From the NCBI GenBank assembly GCA_016946835.1, contig JACVTC010000297.1:1-54268 (forward strand): a stretch of 54,268 bases of DNA, in the 5' to 3' direction. Every line of letters begins with the position of its first letter. Positions within the stretch are counted from its first letter, which is position 1. A program made the translations under genes and the position numbers. This DNA is from Neocallimastix lanati (nom. inval.) (Eukaryota > Neocallimastigomycota > Neocallimastigomycetes > Neocallimastigales > Neocallimastigaceae). Below are positions 21,401-31,004 of the stretch, piece by piece. The notes under the pieces were generated by a model. That model made no database searches, had not been told where the DNA came from, and saw nothing but the letters and a program-made list of their open reading frames with translations.

Positions 21401-22473
21401 GTCTCAGGGCTAGACTTTTAAAGTCTTTCCATGATGCACCCACTAGTGGCCATCAGGGGGTAGATAGGACCTTTGAAAAACTCAGAAGGAACTACTGGTG
21501 GCCTAATATGAAAAAAGATATTTCAAATTATGTGGCTTCTTGTGATGTTTGTTGTAGAAATAAAATCCGTCGTCATAAACCTTATGGTAAACTAATACCA
21601 CTTCCTACTCCTACAAAACCCTGGGAAGTTATTGGCGTCGATTTTATTGTTTCATTGCCTTCTTCACAAGATTGCACTTGTATCATGGTTGTTTCTGATC
21701 ATTTAACCAAAATGATTCATTTAGTACCCTGCTCCGATGTTCCCTCTGCCGACTTAACTGCCAAGCTCTTACTTTTCCAAGTCTTTAAGTATCATGGTTT
21801 TCCTAAAGTGATTGTGTCTGATCATGGTTCCCAATTCTCTTCTCAATTTTGGACTTCGTTGTGCGATGCTATTCGTGCTAAACCAAGACTTGCTACTGCT
21901 CACCACCAACAATCAAATGGTCAGGTTGAACGGGCTAATGCTGTAATAGAACAATATCTTCGCTGCTATTGTTCTTCTGCTCAAAATGAATGGTGTTTCT
22001 ACCTCCCTTTATGTGAAATGTCCTACAACAACTCCATTCACAAATCAATAGCTCAAACTCCTTTTCATGCTAACTATGGATTTGACCCAAATTGTGTTAT
22101 TGATTCACCACCGATTCTGCTAAAAGATAGTGCTTCTGTTCTTACAAGGGATTGGTCTTCACATTTCAATGCCCTTCGTCAACATTTAGTTAAAGCCAAA
22201 GAAGATTTTAAGAAATATGCTGACAATAAAAAATCTGTAGGACCTGACTTTAAGGTAAATGATTTGGTTATGCTTAGAAGATACTACTTTACGAATGAAC
22301 CCTCTAGAAAATTATCCACTCAATATCTTGGACCTTTTAAAATCATCGAGAAAAGGGAAAGAATGAATTACCGTTTGGAACTTCCAGAGAACTTACATCT
22401 CCATCCGGTATTTCATATCTCACAATTGGAACCATATACTAAAAGAAATGAAGACTTAATGGAAACATCATAA
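18430..22473 (+). CDS. Gypsy Gag-Pol polyprotein
   Basis: 1347 residues in one frame. Domains in order: Gag (about 60-215, retrotransposon-gag type) followed by a basic tail without any Cys-His zinc knuckle; aspartic protease with DSGS at 290-293 and later GRDW; reverse transcriptase with YLDD at 646-649; RNase H with D795 in DASDF and a later ITDHKNL; integrase with an N-terminal HHCC zinc finger (about 1000-1046) and catalytic D1071, D1131, E1167 (the D35E spacing); and a GPY/F-type C-terminal module ending HPVFHISQLEPY. The order RT-RNaseH-IN defines Ty3/Gypsy. No chromodomain follows, and the chain ends 15 residues after the SQLEPY segment. Gag and Pol are fused without frameshift, so their ratio must be set otherwise. 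The ATG context (AAAAATGG) is good. Confidence 0.97.
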   Translation: MDFNSNKQAISSSEVNNSYLHDENASKLITAIADFIPAFFSPNGVLQKENESNKLNILEILIQSEDFFKEHPNSFQKDELKSSFVINKLTGTARKWGLSLLTDGTLKNLEFSKFKKLLLDNFDIGNERKQKYVIMEKLWKLKQLQLGNVAEYTIEFRRLAGRLGWPDEVLIDIIGKGLLDKVREEFDKLEKPSTLFEATNIIIGIDKKCFLESRLRHNQKNKFNGKMSFHRKRNDLLKSEKNSKHSHFRKNKSKNDILSANYTPNIKTTITTTFYLDINGRNIKANLLIDSGSARSFICKNFANSNRLPVLGLNSQINIQLPNGKSMNIRQTTKPLKLKFMDHKETFEFCIANLSLQGINGILGRDWLSVHNPFIDYKNNRIYFLGRYCGSHCPSSKSNKFFNQNKNITASMLENSEEDSVLPNSAFDTDISDSDLCAAMIDSEEVNTDVQGKEEIINKYYSDLKIVFEKKQAENLPPHRDYDIAIELIPGGQLYFGPIYSLTVQELKALKDYIKENLKKKFIRKSKSPAGAPILFVMKRDGTLRLCVDYRRLNAITIRNSYPIPRINDLIESFQGAKIFTRLDLRSAYNLIRVKEGHEYLTAFRTPLGHFEYLVMPFGLRNAPSVFQRFVQDIFSDIIGSFVQVYLDDIIIYSNNEKEHIKHVRIVLQLLINNGLYAKLEKCDFHVTKTTFLGFTVSVDGLTMDKDKVKSVLDWPIPKNQKELQSFLGLCNFYRKFINNFAKNMEPLRRLLRKNTTFNWDESANKAFNKLKESFKADEVLIFPNPEKEFIVETDASDFAVGCILSQVSDTDNLLHPVAFHSRSLNKAEVNYTIYDKELLAIITAFETWRHHLEGAKFPVQVITDHKNLLYFKKPQHLNQRQIRWSLFLSKFDYRIAFRSGAKSGKPDALSRRPDFKSDSSSESQPVINNNAFCCAINDNISSLIEAQKADNYCKNILLKIRDKSNNIKSSLFSFVDGVLHFQKRIIIPSSLRARLLKSFHDAPTSGHQGVDRTFEKLRRNYWWPNMKKDISNYVASCDVCCRNKIRRHKPYGKLIPLPTPTKPWEVIGVDFIVSLPSSQDCTCIMVVSDHLTKMIHLVPCSDVPSADLTAKLLLFQVFKYHGFPKVIVSDHGSQFSSQFWTSLCDAIRAKPRLATAHHQQSNGQVERANAVIEQYLRCYCSSAQNEWCFYLPLCEMSYNNSIHKSIAQTPFHANYGFDPNCVIDSPPILLKDSASVLTRDWSSHFNALRQHLVKAKEDFKKYADNKKSVGPDFKVNDLVMLRRYYFTNEPSRKLSTQYLGPFKIIEKRERMNYRLELPENLHLHPVFHISQLEPYTKRNEDLMETS

Positions 22474-22475
22474 TT

Positions 22476-22486
22476 AAACAGAGCAA
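22476..22486 (+). promoter_or_regulatory. Weak polypurine tract of Gypsy
   Basis: AAACAGAGCAA lies directly before the 3' LTR. It has a pyrimidine interruption, so it is a modest candidate for the plus-strand DNA primer. Confidence 0.4.
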
Positions 22487-23382
22487 TGTAAGAATCTATA
22501 ATTATTTGCTAACAAATAATTATATTTTCTTAGTTAAGTTATTATAACTTTATTTAATTACATATAATATTTATTAAATTTATTTAATTTAATTTTAAAT
22601 ATTCATTAATTTAACAAAATTTATTTAATTAATTTTAAATAATATATTTACAATATGTTAAATTCTCTACTGTAACTAATGTATTTTGTATTGTATTCTA
22701 TTCTGTATTTTATAATGTATTCTGTATTTTATAATGTATTCTGTATTTTATAATGTATTCTGTATTTTATTAACTATTTAATTTTATATTTTTAATATAA
22801 GGATAAATTATATGATCGAAATATCTTTTATTATTTTATTCTTTTATTTTCGATCATTAGATTGGAAAATCGGTTAATTAAGATTTTTTCCAATTACTTT
22901 TTAGAAGTAATCGGTTTTACTTAATTAATGCGATGATCGATATGGATAGAATATCGATCGAAAACTTATCTAGGTTTTTCTATCTAATCTTTTCCTAGAT
23001 AAGAGATTTGTTAAGATTAGAAAACCCTTTCTTATTTAACCTTATTTTCATAAAAAAATATAAATAAGGCTCTTGAGTTCTCTTTGAGAAATCAAGAGTT
23101 ATTATTATAAAAAAAAACATAGTTATAATAGTAACATTTTTATATTTTTAACTTTAATAAATTAATAAAAATATTTTATTCAAAAACATATTTTTAAGAT
23201 CAATTTATACAAACAATTCTTCTCTTACATTTTGTGTTATTATTATAATTAATTTTATAATAAACTCTACATTAAAGGTAAAAAAAAAATTTATTTTATT
23301 TTATTTTCTCAACTTAATGAATTAGTCGTTAAGTTGTAGTTAATAATTCTATTTTGAGTTAGTTCTTAATAGAATTATTACA
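22487..23382 (+). repeat. Gypsy 3' LTR (896 bp)
   Basis: Same length as, and by eye identical to, the 5' LTR. It is followed by AATTT, then 11 bp, then tRNA-Trp 2. Confidence 0.95.
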
Positions 23383-23398
23383 AATTTTTTCAAGCAAG

Positions 23399-23470
23399 GG
23401 AGGGTTGGCGCAACGGTAGCGCGTCCGCCTCCAGAGCGGAAGGTTGGGTGTTCGAATCACTCACTCTCCA
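23399..23470 (+). tRNA. tRNA-Trp (CCA), copy 2
   Basis: Same 72-nt sequence and cloverleaf as copy 1, anticodon CCA. Preceded by TTTCAAGCAAG and followed by a T-run. The Gypsy 3' LTR ends 16 bp upstream. Confidence 0.97.
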
Positions 23471-23477
23471 TTTTTTT

Positions 23478-23700
23478 TTTTTAAATTTGATAGTAATATT
23501 TCTATTAAAAGAAAAATAATATCAGAAGATTGCCCTTATTGTAGCCCATGTTGTGGTGTTAGTGTACCTAGTTTTTCTCAATGGATTTTTGCATGTAAAG
23601 CATTGGAAAATTACAGAAAAAAATCTTTACCTTATCTTACGACATTTTTTTTATAGAATTGGTGCATCTCGGATATTTGTAGTTTAAATATTTTAATTTT
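23478..23700 (+). pseudogene. LINE ORF2 tail fused behind tRNA-Trp 2
   Basis: Plus-strand frame with SIKRKIISEDCPYCSPCC and VPSFSQWIF, then ENYRKKSLPYL. Same junction to the tRNA as in units 1 and 3. Relative to unit 1 about 190 bp are missing after the knuckle. Not functional. Confidence 0.6.
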
Positions 23701-23739
23701 TTATTTTTCTTTTCTGATAACGAATTATATTATAAAATC

Positions 23740-26039
23740 AAATTTTATAATAAAAAATTATCTATAAATTAATTTTTAACCTTAAATCAGATTAAATTAT
23801 CTAAACCTTAAATAATTCTACCTTAATAAAAATAAAATTAAAATTAATCACGATCTTCTAGAATAATTGTATTTCTTGAAAAATATTATAACAATTTTAA
23901 AAGACAACTTTTATTAATCTTATTCTTATCAATAACATTATTTCTTTATTTTCTTTATTGTTTCTATTATTTTTTTATTATTCCTTTATTTCTATAATCA
24001 AATATAATTATTTTTTTTTTCTTTTTCTTACCAAAATTATAAATTCATTTAATGTGTAAGTAATTATTTAGTTAATAAAAATAGTTTATAATTATAGAAT
24101 AATTATTAAACTAGAAAATAAAATAATAATAGTAAATAATAATAATAAATAATAATAATAAATAATAATAAATAATAATAAATAATAATAAATAATAATA
24201 ATAAATAATAATAATAAATAATAATAATAAATAATAATAATAAATATTAATAATAAATAATAATAATAAATAATAATAATAAATAATAATAATAAATAAT
24301 AATAATAAATATTAATAATAAATAATAATAATAAATAATAATAAATAATAATAATAATAATAATAAATAATAATTGAAAATAATAAATTATAAAATAATA
24401 TTTGATAGGCAATTACTACTGATAAAATTTTTTGGTTTGGTTCTAATTAGAAAGATTACGGGTTGAGTTGCGTAAAGATTCTTAAATTTTGGGTTAAATT
24501 GGTCAGGTCAAGATGTTTGTATTAATTATAAAAATTAATTAAAACTAAATAATTAATGACACACAAAGTTTTATTATTAAGAATTCAATCTTTAAGATTT
24601 ATGTTTTATTAGAACTTTATTTAATATATTTTAATAATAAAATTTTCTAAAAATTAATATTAAGAATTATTAATTAATATTAAGAATTATTATTGTTATA
24701 ATTAATATTAACATTATAGATTACGGTAAAGTTAAAGTTATTAATAAGGTTAATAATATTACAAAAATATTAAAGGATGGAATTTCAATTCCTTTTTATA
24801 TTAAACTAAAATAATAATTAACAATATAATTAAGTAATACATTTTAATCTTAATATATTCATGCATGCACATAGACTATATAAAATATAATAATAAAATA
24901 ATATTGATAAAATCTTTTAATAAAATAGCTATATAATTAATCATAAAGCAATTTAATGATAAAACAATTTAATAATCAAGTAATATAAAATTAAATAAAA
25001 ATAAAATTAAAATATTAAAACTAAATAAAAGTCTCTTTTGGAAATCTTTAGAATTATATAGAATTCCTTTGAATCTTTTATAAAATTATTGAATATATAA
25101 TATTATAATAATTAATATAAAACTTATAAACTTATTTAAAATATCATAAACTATTGCTAATTACTAATTCTACATTTTTAAATTATTAATATTTGTTTAT
25201 AAGAATTAGTAATATAAATTCAAATTAAAGATTTTATCTACATATATTAATAATTAATATTTTAGGATCTTATTTAATTTAAAAAAAAATTAAATTTTTT
25301 TTTATAATTAAAATTTCTTTAAAGTCCAATATCTCGTCTTCTAGTTGTCCAATAGGGTTGAAATTAATATATGTTGTAGTTCTCAGTCGTATCTTTCCAA
25401 TGAATATATTTATGAATATCAATATAATATTTACATTCTTTGTTGAGTTATTATTATTTTTCTTCTAAATATTTTTTTCAATTTCTTAAGGGTTAAATTA
25501 AATTAAAATGGGAGAGTTGCATTTCCCCAAATTGCATTTCGCCAAGTGGCGTAGTATTAAAATGTTGCATTTCGCCATGTTGCATTTCGCCAAGTAGAGT
25601 ATTGATATAAATAAAATGAATAAATAAATAAATATTAATTCAAAATATATTCTTTTTAAAATTGTTTTTATGCGATATTAATAATATTTAAGTTTATTTA
25701 TTGATTTATTTATTTATTTAATAATTTTCAATTTGGCGAAATGCCACATTTTTTTAATATGCCACATGCTTTCAAAAAAATTGGCGAAATGCAATCTGGC
25801 GAAATGCAATTTGGCGAAATGCCCCACACCCAATTAAAATATCTTTAATAAATGAGTCCAAACCCTTTGGTTTCTAATTATTTAATATTCCTAATATTTA
25901 CTTATATAATTAAAATAGAATTAAAAATAATTTTTGTCAATAAGGAAATTAAATTTCAATAGATCTATTATTTCAATTGATCTATTTGTGAATTTTAATT
26001 CTAAATCCACTATTGTATTTATGACGATTTCCATTTTAG
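23740..26039. repeat. Dispersed repeat copy 2
   Basis: Collinear with 12540-14852 apart from deletions, expansion of an ATA/TAA tract (24118-24375) and a 322-bp MITE (25510-25831). No reading frame of interest. The 106-codon minus frame over the ATA tract is a composition artefact. Confidence 0.75.
25510..25831. mobile_element. MULE-type MITE with 9-bp target duplication
   Basis: A 322-bp insertion absent from repeat copy 1 and flanked by AATTAAAAT on both sides (25501-25509, 25832-25840). The 9-bp duplication is the hallmark of Mutator-like elements. The ends are GGGAGAGTTGCATTTC and (reverse complement) GGGTGTGGGGCATTTCG, and both arms carry repeats of TTGCATTTCGCCAA. No coding content. 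The GCATTTCG motif is shared with the TIRs of the autonomous-type MULE at 32708. Confidence 0.9.
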
Positions 26040-26777
26040 TGTTAAAATTAAGATATAAAATAGTTTTATGATTAATAACGTTACTAGGTTAATATGTTGA
26101 ATTATATATTAATAATCCAACAATAATTAATTAATAATAATATAAAAATAATATAAGATAAATAGTTAAGTTATTTAAACACTTAATATCTATGAATATT
26201 TTAAATAATAATTTCTTTGAAGGATTTATGAAAATATTTATTTATTGAATTATTAGTATATAATTATTGTAAGTACAATAACCTTACAAAGAACATAAAA
26301 GATAGATTTTTACATCTTTCTTTTATACTTTGTAAGTTACATAATAATAATATTTAATTATAAGATATTAATAATATAGTAATATGAATATTAATAAAAT
26401 ATTAAGATAATAACAATATCGATATGTTTAAAATATTTAATATAACTAAATAAATTTAATTTATAATTATATAATTAATTTGAATAATTAAAAATAGTAG
26501 TTAATATATATGATGTAAACATATATATATAAACATAATATAAATAAATACATGTGACGTCATATGTAGATAATTGAAATTATTAATATAAATCTTATTT
26601 ACTAATATTCTCAGAATTATTAGGCCTAAGATAATTCCTTAAATATTAAATAAGAATTTATATTAATTATTAATTATTTAAATATATATATTATTTATAA
26701 TTAAATAAATAATATTTGTTAACTATTGAAATGTAAATAACTGAAATTGAGATTTCAATTCAGTTATAATTTCAACA
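26040..26777 (-). mobile_element. Solo LTR, third family, minus orientation
   Basis: 738 bp, TGTTAAAATT to TTTCAACA, with a perfect 5-bp target duplication TTTAG (26035-26039, 26778-26782). It is the reverse complement homologue of 14853-15567. The empty site is preserved in repeat copy 1. Confidence 0.88.
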
Positions 26778-26843
26778 TTTAGAATAATTTCTAAATTAAG
26801 GTAATAGTTGCCTTTTACAATTTTTATAAATATCTCAAGCAAG

Positions 26844-26915
26844 GGAGGGTTGGCGCAACGGTAGCGCGTCCGCCTCCAGAGCGGAAGGTTGGGTGTTCGA
26901 ATCACTCACTCTCCA
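26844..26915 (+). tRNA. tRNA-Trp (CCA), copy 3
   Basis: Identical to copies 1 and 2 over all 72 nt. Upstream CTCAAGCAAG is shared with copy 2, but no LTR is inserted here. Downstream are TTTTATTT and then a T10 run. Confidence 0.97.
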
Positions 26916-26939
26916 TTTTATTTAAAATTATATTTTTTT

Positions 26940-27576
26940 TTAAATTTGATAGTAATATTTCTATTAAAAGAAATATAGTCTCAGAAGATTGCCTTAAATG
27001 CTGCCTCTGTTGTGGTGTTAGTGTACCTAGTTTTTCTCACTGGATCTTTGCCTGCAAAGAATTAGAAAATTACAGAAATAAAATTTTACTTATTCTAGAT
27101 AATCTCTTTTTGAAGTTTGTAATGATAATTGAACAAAAACCTTTGCTTTGGATGTTTCTTTAGATTCAGAAAAAGGTTATGGTAATAATATTTATTATTT
27201 TATATTGAGAGCTCTTCTTGGTGGGCGTTCAATATATGAAAAAATTAAAGTTAATGATGAAGAACAAAGACAATTAGTTAACAATATTTTTAAACAAAGT
27301 TCAACATTGCGAAGTTTCTAACAAATATAATACCATTAATTTGTCGATTTTTTAGATTGATGATGAAATGATATTCCGTTGAATCTATTGAATCTACCGT
27401 TGCTAAGAGCGTCGATCAAAATGATAAGGTATTGGATTATCACTTCCTGGTGAAGGATTTGATACAGATTCGTTTGATAACACTAATACTGAAATTATTA
27501 CTCGCAATAATGGACGTGGTGTTATCATCGATGAATGGGAAAAGTTAGAAACTATTGCTTCTAACGCACTTATATA
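26940..27576 (+). pseudogene. LINE ORF2 tail fused behind tRNA-Trp 3, longest copy
   Basis: It has the same basic-plus-Cys-knuckle start as units 1 and 2 (here CLKCCLCCGVSVPSFSHWIF). After a stop it continues with SEKGYGNNIYYFILRALLGG and QSSTLRSF, then, in shifted frames, a final segment GFDTDSFDN...IIDEWEKLETIASNAL ending at 27576. It matches the order of the minus-strand LINE remnant at 2770-4048. Several frame changes; inactive. Confidence 0.6.
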
Positions 27577-28275
27577 ATTATATAATTATATAATATTTCA
27601 TTTCATGTATTTTAATTTTTTCATTTAAATCATGTAATTTTATTATTATTATAAATTAAATAAAGTTATTCTCCAGGTCTAAAAAAAAATCTTTTCTTTA
27701 AATCCATATTTATTTTCTAAAACTCGTGCTCATTTTTTTTTATGATATTATTTTGGACGAATTTGACCTCCAAATATTAATTTTATAAATAATTTTCCTT
27801 TTTTATATTTTACATACAAGTTATTACATAATCAAACATTATAAATATTTATAATACTTTAATATACAAAGTTCAAATATTAGGTTGAACTTGAACTTTA
27901 ACATTTTTACTTGTGTTTTCTTTTTCTTCCCTAATAATTTTATGATAAAATAGTTTTTTTTTGAAGTTTTAATAGAGCATATAAAATTTAAAAAGTTTAT
28001 ATGAAAAAAAAAATATATAAATATAAAAAAAAAGGAAATAATATAATAAAAAGAATAAGTAAATATTATAGTAAGAAAATAAGTAAATAATATATATATA
28101 TAAAAACTTAAGTAAATGAAATAGTTAAAAAAAAAAAAAAAAATGAAGTTAAAACAACTTGATTTTTTTTCCATTAGGTTTACAAATCCTCGTGAAATAA
28201 ATACAATAATATATACATATAACTCTACAAGAAAATACAAACTACAACGACATTATTATTATTTCTAATATATTA

Positions 28276-28310
<35 letters not shown>

Positions 28311-28366
28311 TATTTTAAAATTATAGTAATTTTTTTAAATTTTTTTTTCTATAATATATGATTATT
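27577..28366. other. A+T-rich gene-free stretch
   Basis: No gene recognised. Frames here, including a Phe/Tyr-rich minus frame at 27839-28240, look like composition artefacts. Contains T- and A-runs (about 28126-28142, 28278-28302). Confidence 0.5.
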
Positions 28367-28480
28367 TTAAACTAGCGTCTTTAATCGCATTTCTTTTATT
28401 TCCATTCTGATATTTTCAATACTTTCATCAATTAAACTGCATATGTAAATAACAATTCTACAAAATGTATTAAATATACA
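28367..28480 (-). pseudogene. C-terminal remnant of a second GPH transporter gene
   Basis: The minus-strand frame ends ...ICSLIDESIENIRMEIKEMR..., stop at 28367-28369. This parallels the last 35 residues of the neighbouring transporter (...YSLTDEKIEKINKEIEERN...). Only this tail survives, 0.6 kb beyond the intact gene and in the same orientation, so I infer a decayed tandem duplicate. Confidence 0.65.
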
Positions 28481-29091
28481 TATTTATTTATTTTATATAT
28501 TACTAATTATAGTATTAATAATAATAATAATTAGTAATTAAAATAAATCATATCTATGGTATATTGACTGCAATAAGAGAATCTTATTTAAAACACAAAT
28601 ATAATAACAATAACGTAATTACTGATAGTAATAATTAGAGCCTATATTTAAAATACATTTATAATAGCAATAAATAAATTATATACTTTCTATATGAAAT
28701 TAATATAAAAACTATAGCAAAAAATAAAACTAAAAATAAAATCAATAAAACTTTTTAAATTTATATTTAAATTTATATATGATTTTTTTTATTTATTTAT
28801 ATTTAATTTTTTATTGTTATATCTTTAATATATTAAATCTATTTTTCTATCTATTAAATTTTTATTATATATTACTTTAATTATTTTTAATAATTTAAGA
28901 AATGTATTTAATTCTATCTTCCTTTTAAAAAAAAAAAAAATTAATATACCTAATAAAAATTCTTTTTTTTTTTAAAATTTCTTAAATGACATTAAATACT
29001 TATTTTTTTTTATTAATTTACGTTCTAATAATTTATTTAGAAAGAAAATTAATTTATTTCTATTTTTATTCTATTAATGTTAAATTATAAT
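28481..29091. other. A+T-rich intergenic, 3' side of transporter
   Basis: No gene seen. It should contain the 3' UTR and polyadenylation region of the transporter; a T-rich minus-strand sequence follows the stop. Confidence 0.4.
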
Positions 29092-30522
29092 TTAAGCACT
29101 GTCCTTAGCAGCATTTCTTTCTTCAATTTCCTTGTTGATCTTTTCAATCTTTTCATCAGTTAAACTGTATCTGGAAATAATAATCATACAAATAATAGCA
29201 AGAATAGCTGGAATGACACAGACAGTCCAACGAATAGCTTCTTGAGCAGAGGCCTTTTGTTTGTAAAGATCATTCATTAAGTAGTTGTTAGAAGTGTTAC
29301 TAATGTTTTGCATAACGAAGGAAACAATGAAGAAGAGGGAAACAACAACAAGTGGTGGGTTACGAGTGAATTCAGTCCAGAAATCACTAACCTTGACTGA
29401 ATTAGTTTGACCTTCTTCCATAACAACACGTTCCTTAGTTTGAGTGAAACAGAAGACAAGAATAATGAAACCAATAACGAAGTAAATAGATAAAGTAGTG
29501 AACCAAGCCATTGGGTCCTTTGGTAAAGTACTTTCACCAGCTGGTGGGGAAACATATCCGGAAGCTTGAATAATCCAACCTGGAATAGCACCACCTAAAG
29601 CGAAACCGGCCTTGAAGAATAAACCAGTAATAGCGTTAACAATAGCGGAAATTCTACGACCTGTCTTCCATTCACCGTAGGAAATAACTTCTGGAACAAG
29701 AGCCCATTGGTAACCAGTAGCAACACAAACACCAGTAGACTTAATTAAATTACCAATACGGTACCACCAGTCATTAGCGTTCATTCTACTAGCAACGTAT
29801 AAGATAGCATTACCAGCAACAGCAACAGTTAAGAAAACGTAGAACATATTCTTCTTACCAATTAAATTCTTAATAGCTGGCATGAACGGAACAATGCAAA
29901 GATTTGGAATGTTACCAAATAAGTTGAAAAGAATCATATCCCATGGAATTGGAGTACCACCAACAATGGCAATGAAAAGGAAAAGTAAAGTGTATACGAA
30001 GAAACAACCAATGTTAGCACACCACATACGAAGTGAAGTAAGCATAGTAATTTCATCATTATCTCTAGTTAAAGAAGAGTTAATAGCACCGTATGGAACG
30101 TTTACTAAAGTGTATGATAAAGATAATAAGATGTAGGTAATGTAGATGTATGGAACAGATGGAGCAAATTTATTCCAGAAGGTAAGAGCTGAGAAAACAG
30201 TTAATGGAATACCACCAATAATTAAGTAGGAACGGTATTTACCCCAACGTGGATGATTCTTATCAATGAAAGCACCAACAATTGGATCCCAAACCATATC
30301 TACAAAACGAACGATTAACATTAAAGTGGAAGCAATACCAGCTGCTTTACTTCTATCACCACCTAAAATGTAAACATCAGTACAGAAGAACATAAGTTGA
30401 GAAGCAACAGTTTGATAAATTAAATTTTGGGCTAAATCACCAGATGCGAAACCGAATCTTTGAACCCAAGAAAGTTTGTAGAAACCTTTGGCTTCTAAAT
30501 CTCTCTTATCAGCTTCAGACAT
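29092..30522 (-). CDS. GPH-family sugar:cation symporter with permuted helix order
   Basis: 476 residues, plasma-membrane sugar transporter of the bacterial-type GPH (MelB/XynP-like) branch of the MFS. It probably takes up pentosides or hexosides with a cation. Family motifs: DPIVGAFIDKNHPRWGKYRS (79-98), VNVPYGAINSSLTRD (140-154), SYGEWKTGRR (281-290). The order is unusual. In the family, the TM6, central-loop and TM7 block (here 338-420, with TQTKERV and FTRNPPLVVVS) follows TM5. Here TM8-11 (about 190-323, including IGKKN and YGEWKTG) come directly after TM5, the TM6-7 block comes next, then the usual final helix and charged tail (421-476). The moved blocks have even numbers of helices, so membrane orientation is kept. 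It has no introns and more G+C-rich, selected-looking codons than the neighbours, fitting ancient transfer from bacteria. Substrate unknown. Confidence 0.9.
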   Translation of the reverse strand: MSEADKRDLEAKGFYKLSWVQRFGFASGDLAQNLIYQTVASQLMFFCTDVYILGGDRSKAAGIASTLMLIVRFVDMVWDPIVGAFIDKNHPRWGKYRSYLIIGGIPLTVFSALTFWNKFAPSVPYIYITYILLSLSYTLVNVPYGAINSSLTRDNDEITMLTSLRMWCANIGCFFVYTLLFLFIAIVGGTPIPWDMILFNLFGNIPNLCIVPFMPAIKNLIGKKNMFYVFLTVAVAGNAILYVASRMNANDWWYRIGNLIKSTGVCVATGYQWALVPEVISYGEWKTGRRISAIVNAITGLFFKAGFALGGAIPGWIIQASGYVSPPAGESTLPKDPMAWFTTLSIYFVIGFIILVFCFTQTKERVVMEEGQTNSVKVSDFWTEFTRNPPLVVVSLFFIVSFVMQNISNTSNNYLMNDLYKQKASAQEAIRWTVCVIPAILAIICMIIISRYSLTDEKIEKINKEIEERNAAKDSA

Positions 30523-31004
30523 TGTTATTTATTTATTTGATTTTTTTTTTCTGTATTATAAACTTAAATTATATATTATATATATATTTTTTATATATAC
30601 TATAATTTTTTTACTTTTGTTATTTATATATATTAATCCAGATATATATTTATTTTATAATTATTCAATAAGTAATTGATCTTACTTATCTTCAAAATTA
30701 CTAAAATATAAAAAAAAATTTTATTGGAATCTTTTTTTCTCTTTTTATACTATTTTCAAAATTTCCTTATTAACATATAATAATATAATATGTTAATATA
30801 TAACAATATAATTTGTTATATATAATGTATATTAATAATATATTATATTAATATTTAAAAGTTTAAAAAATATTTAAAATTATTAAAATATATAAAATAT
30901 TTATTAGTTTCAATTTAAAATGTTACACGAGTACCAATTTCAGGATAAATTTTAATAAATAAACTTTATTTATTATTATTATTATTTTAATTTATCATAC
31001 TAAT
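30523..31004. promoter_or_regulatory. 5' flank of the transporter (minus strand)
   Basis: A/T-only sequence with T-runs next to the ATG (on the gene strand an A-rich leader ending ATAAATAACA before the ATG). The promoter must lie here, but I see no specific factor site. No gene. Confidence 0.35.

Larger units (their letters stand above)
16213..23382 (+). mobile_element. Complete Ty3/Gypsy LTR retrotransposon
   Basis: A 7170-bp element with two 896-bp LTRs (16213-17108, 22487-23382) that look identical, TG...CA ends, and a perfect 5-bp target duplication AATTT (16208-16212, 23383-23387). A 1.3-kb leader precedes a single Gag-Pol frame of 1347 codons with no break. Identical LTRs and an intact frame mean it is young and may be active. 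The insertion point is 12-16 bp upstream of tRNA-Trp 2. No standard TGG primer-binding site follows the 5' LTR. A weak purine tract, AAACAGAGCAA (22476-22486), precedes the 3' LTR. Confidence 0.96.

Noticed and set aside
24092-24412. 106-codon minus-strand frame
   Set aside because: Encoded by an ATA/TAA microsatellite; no coding signal.
27839-28240. 133-codon minus-strand frame rich in Phe/Tyr
   Set aside because: Low-complexity composition artefact, no homology recognised.
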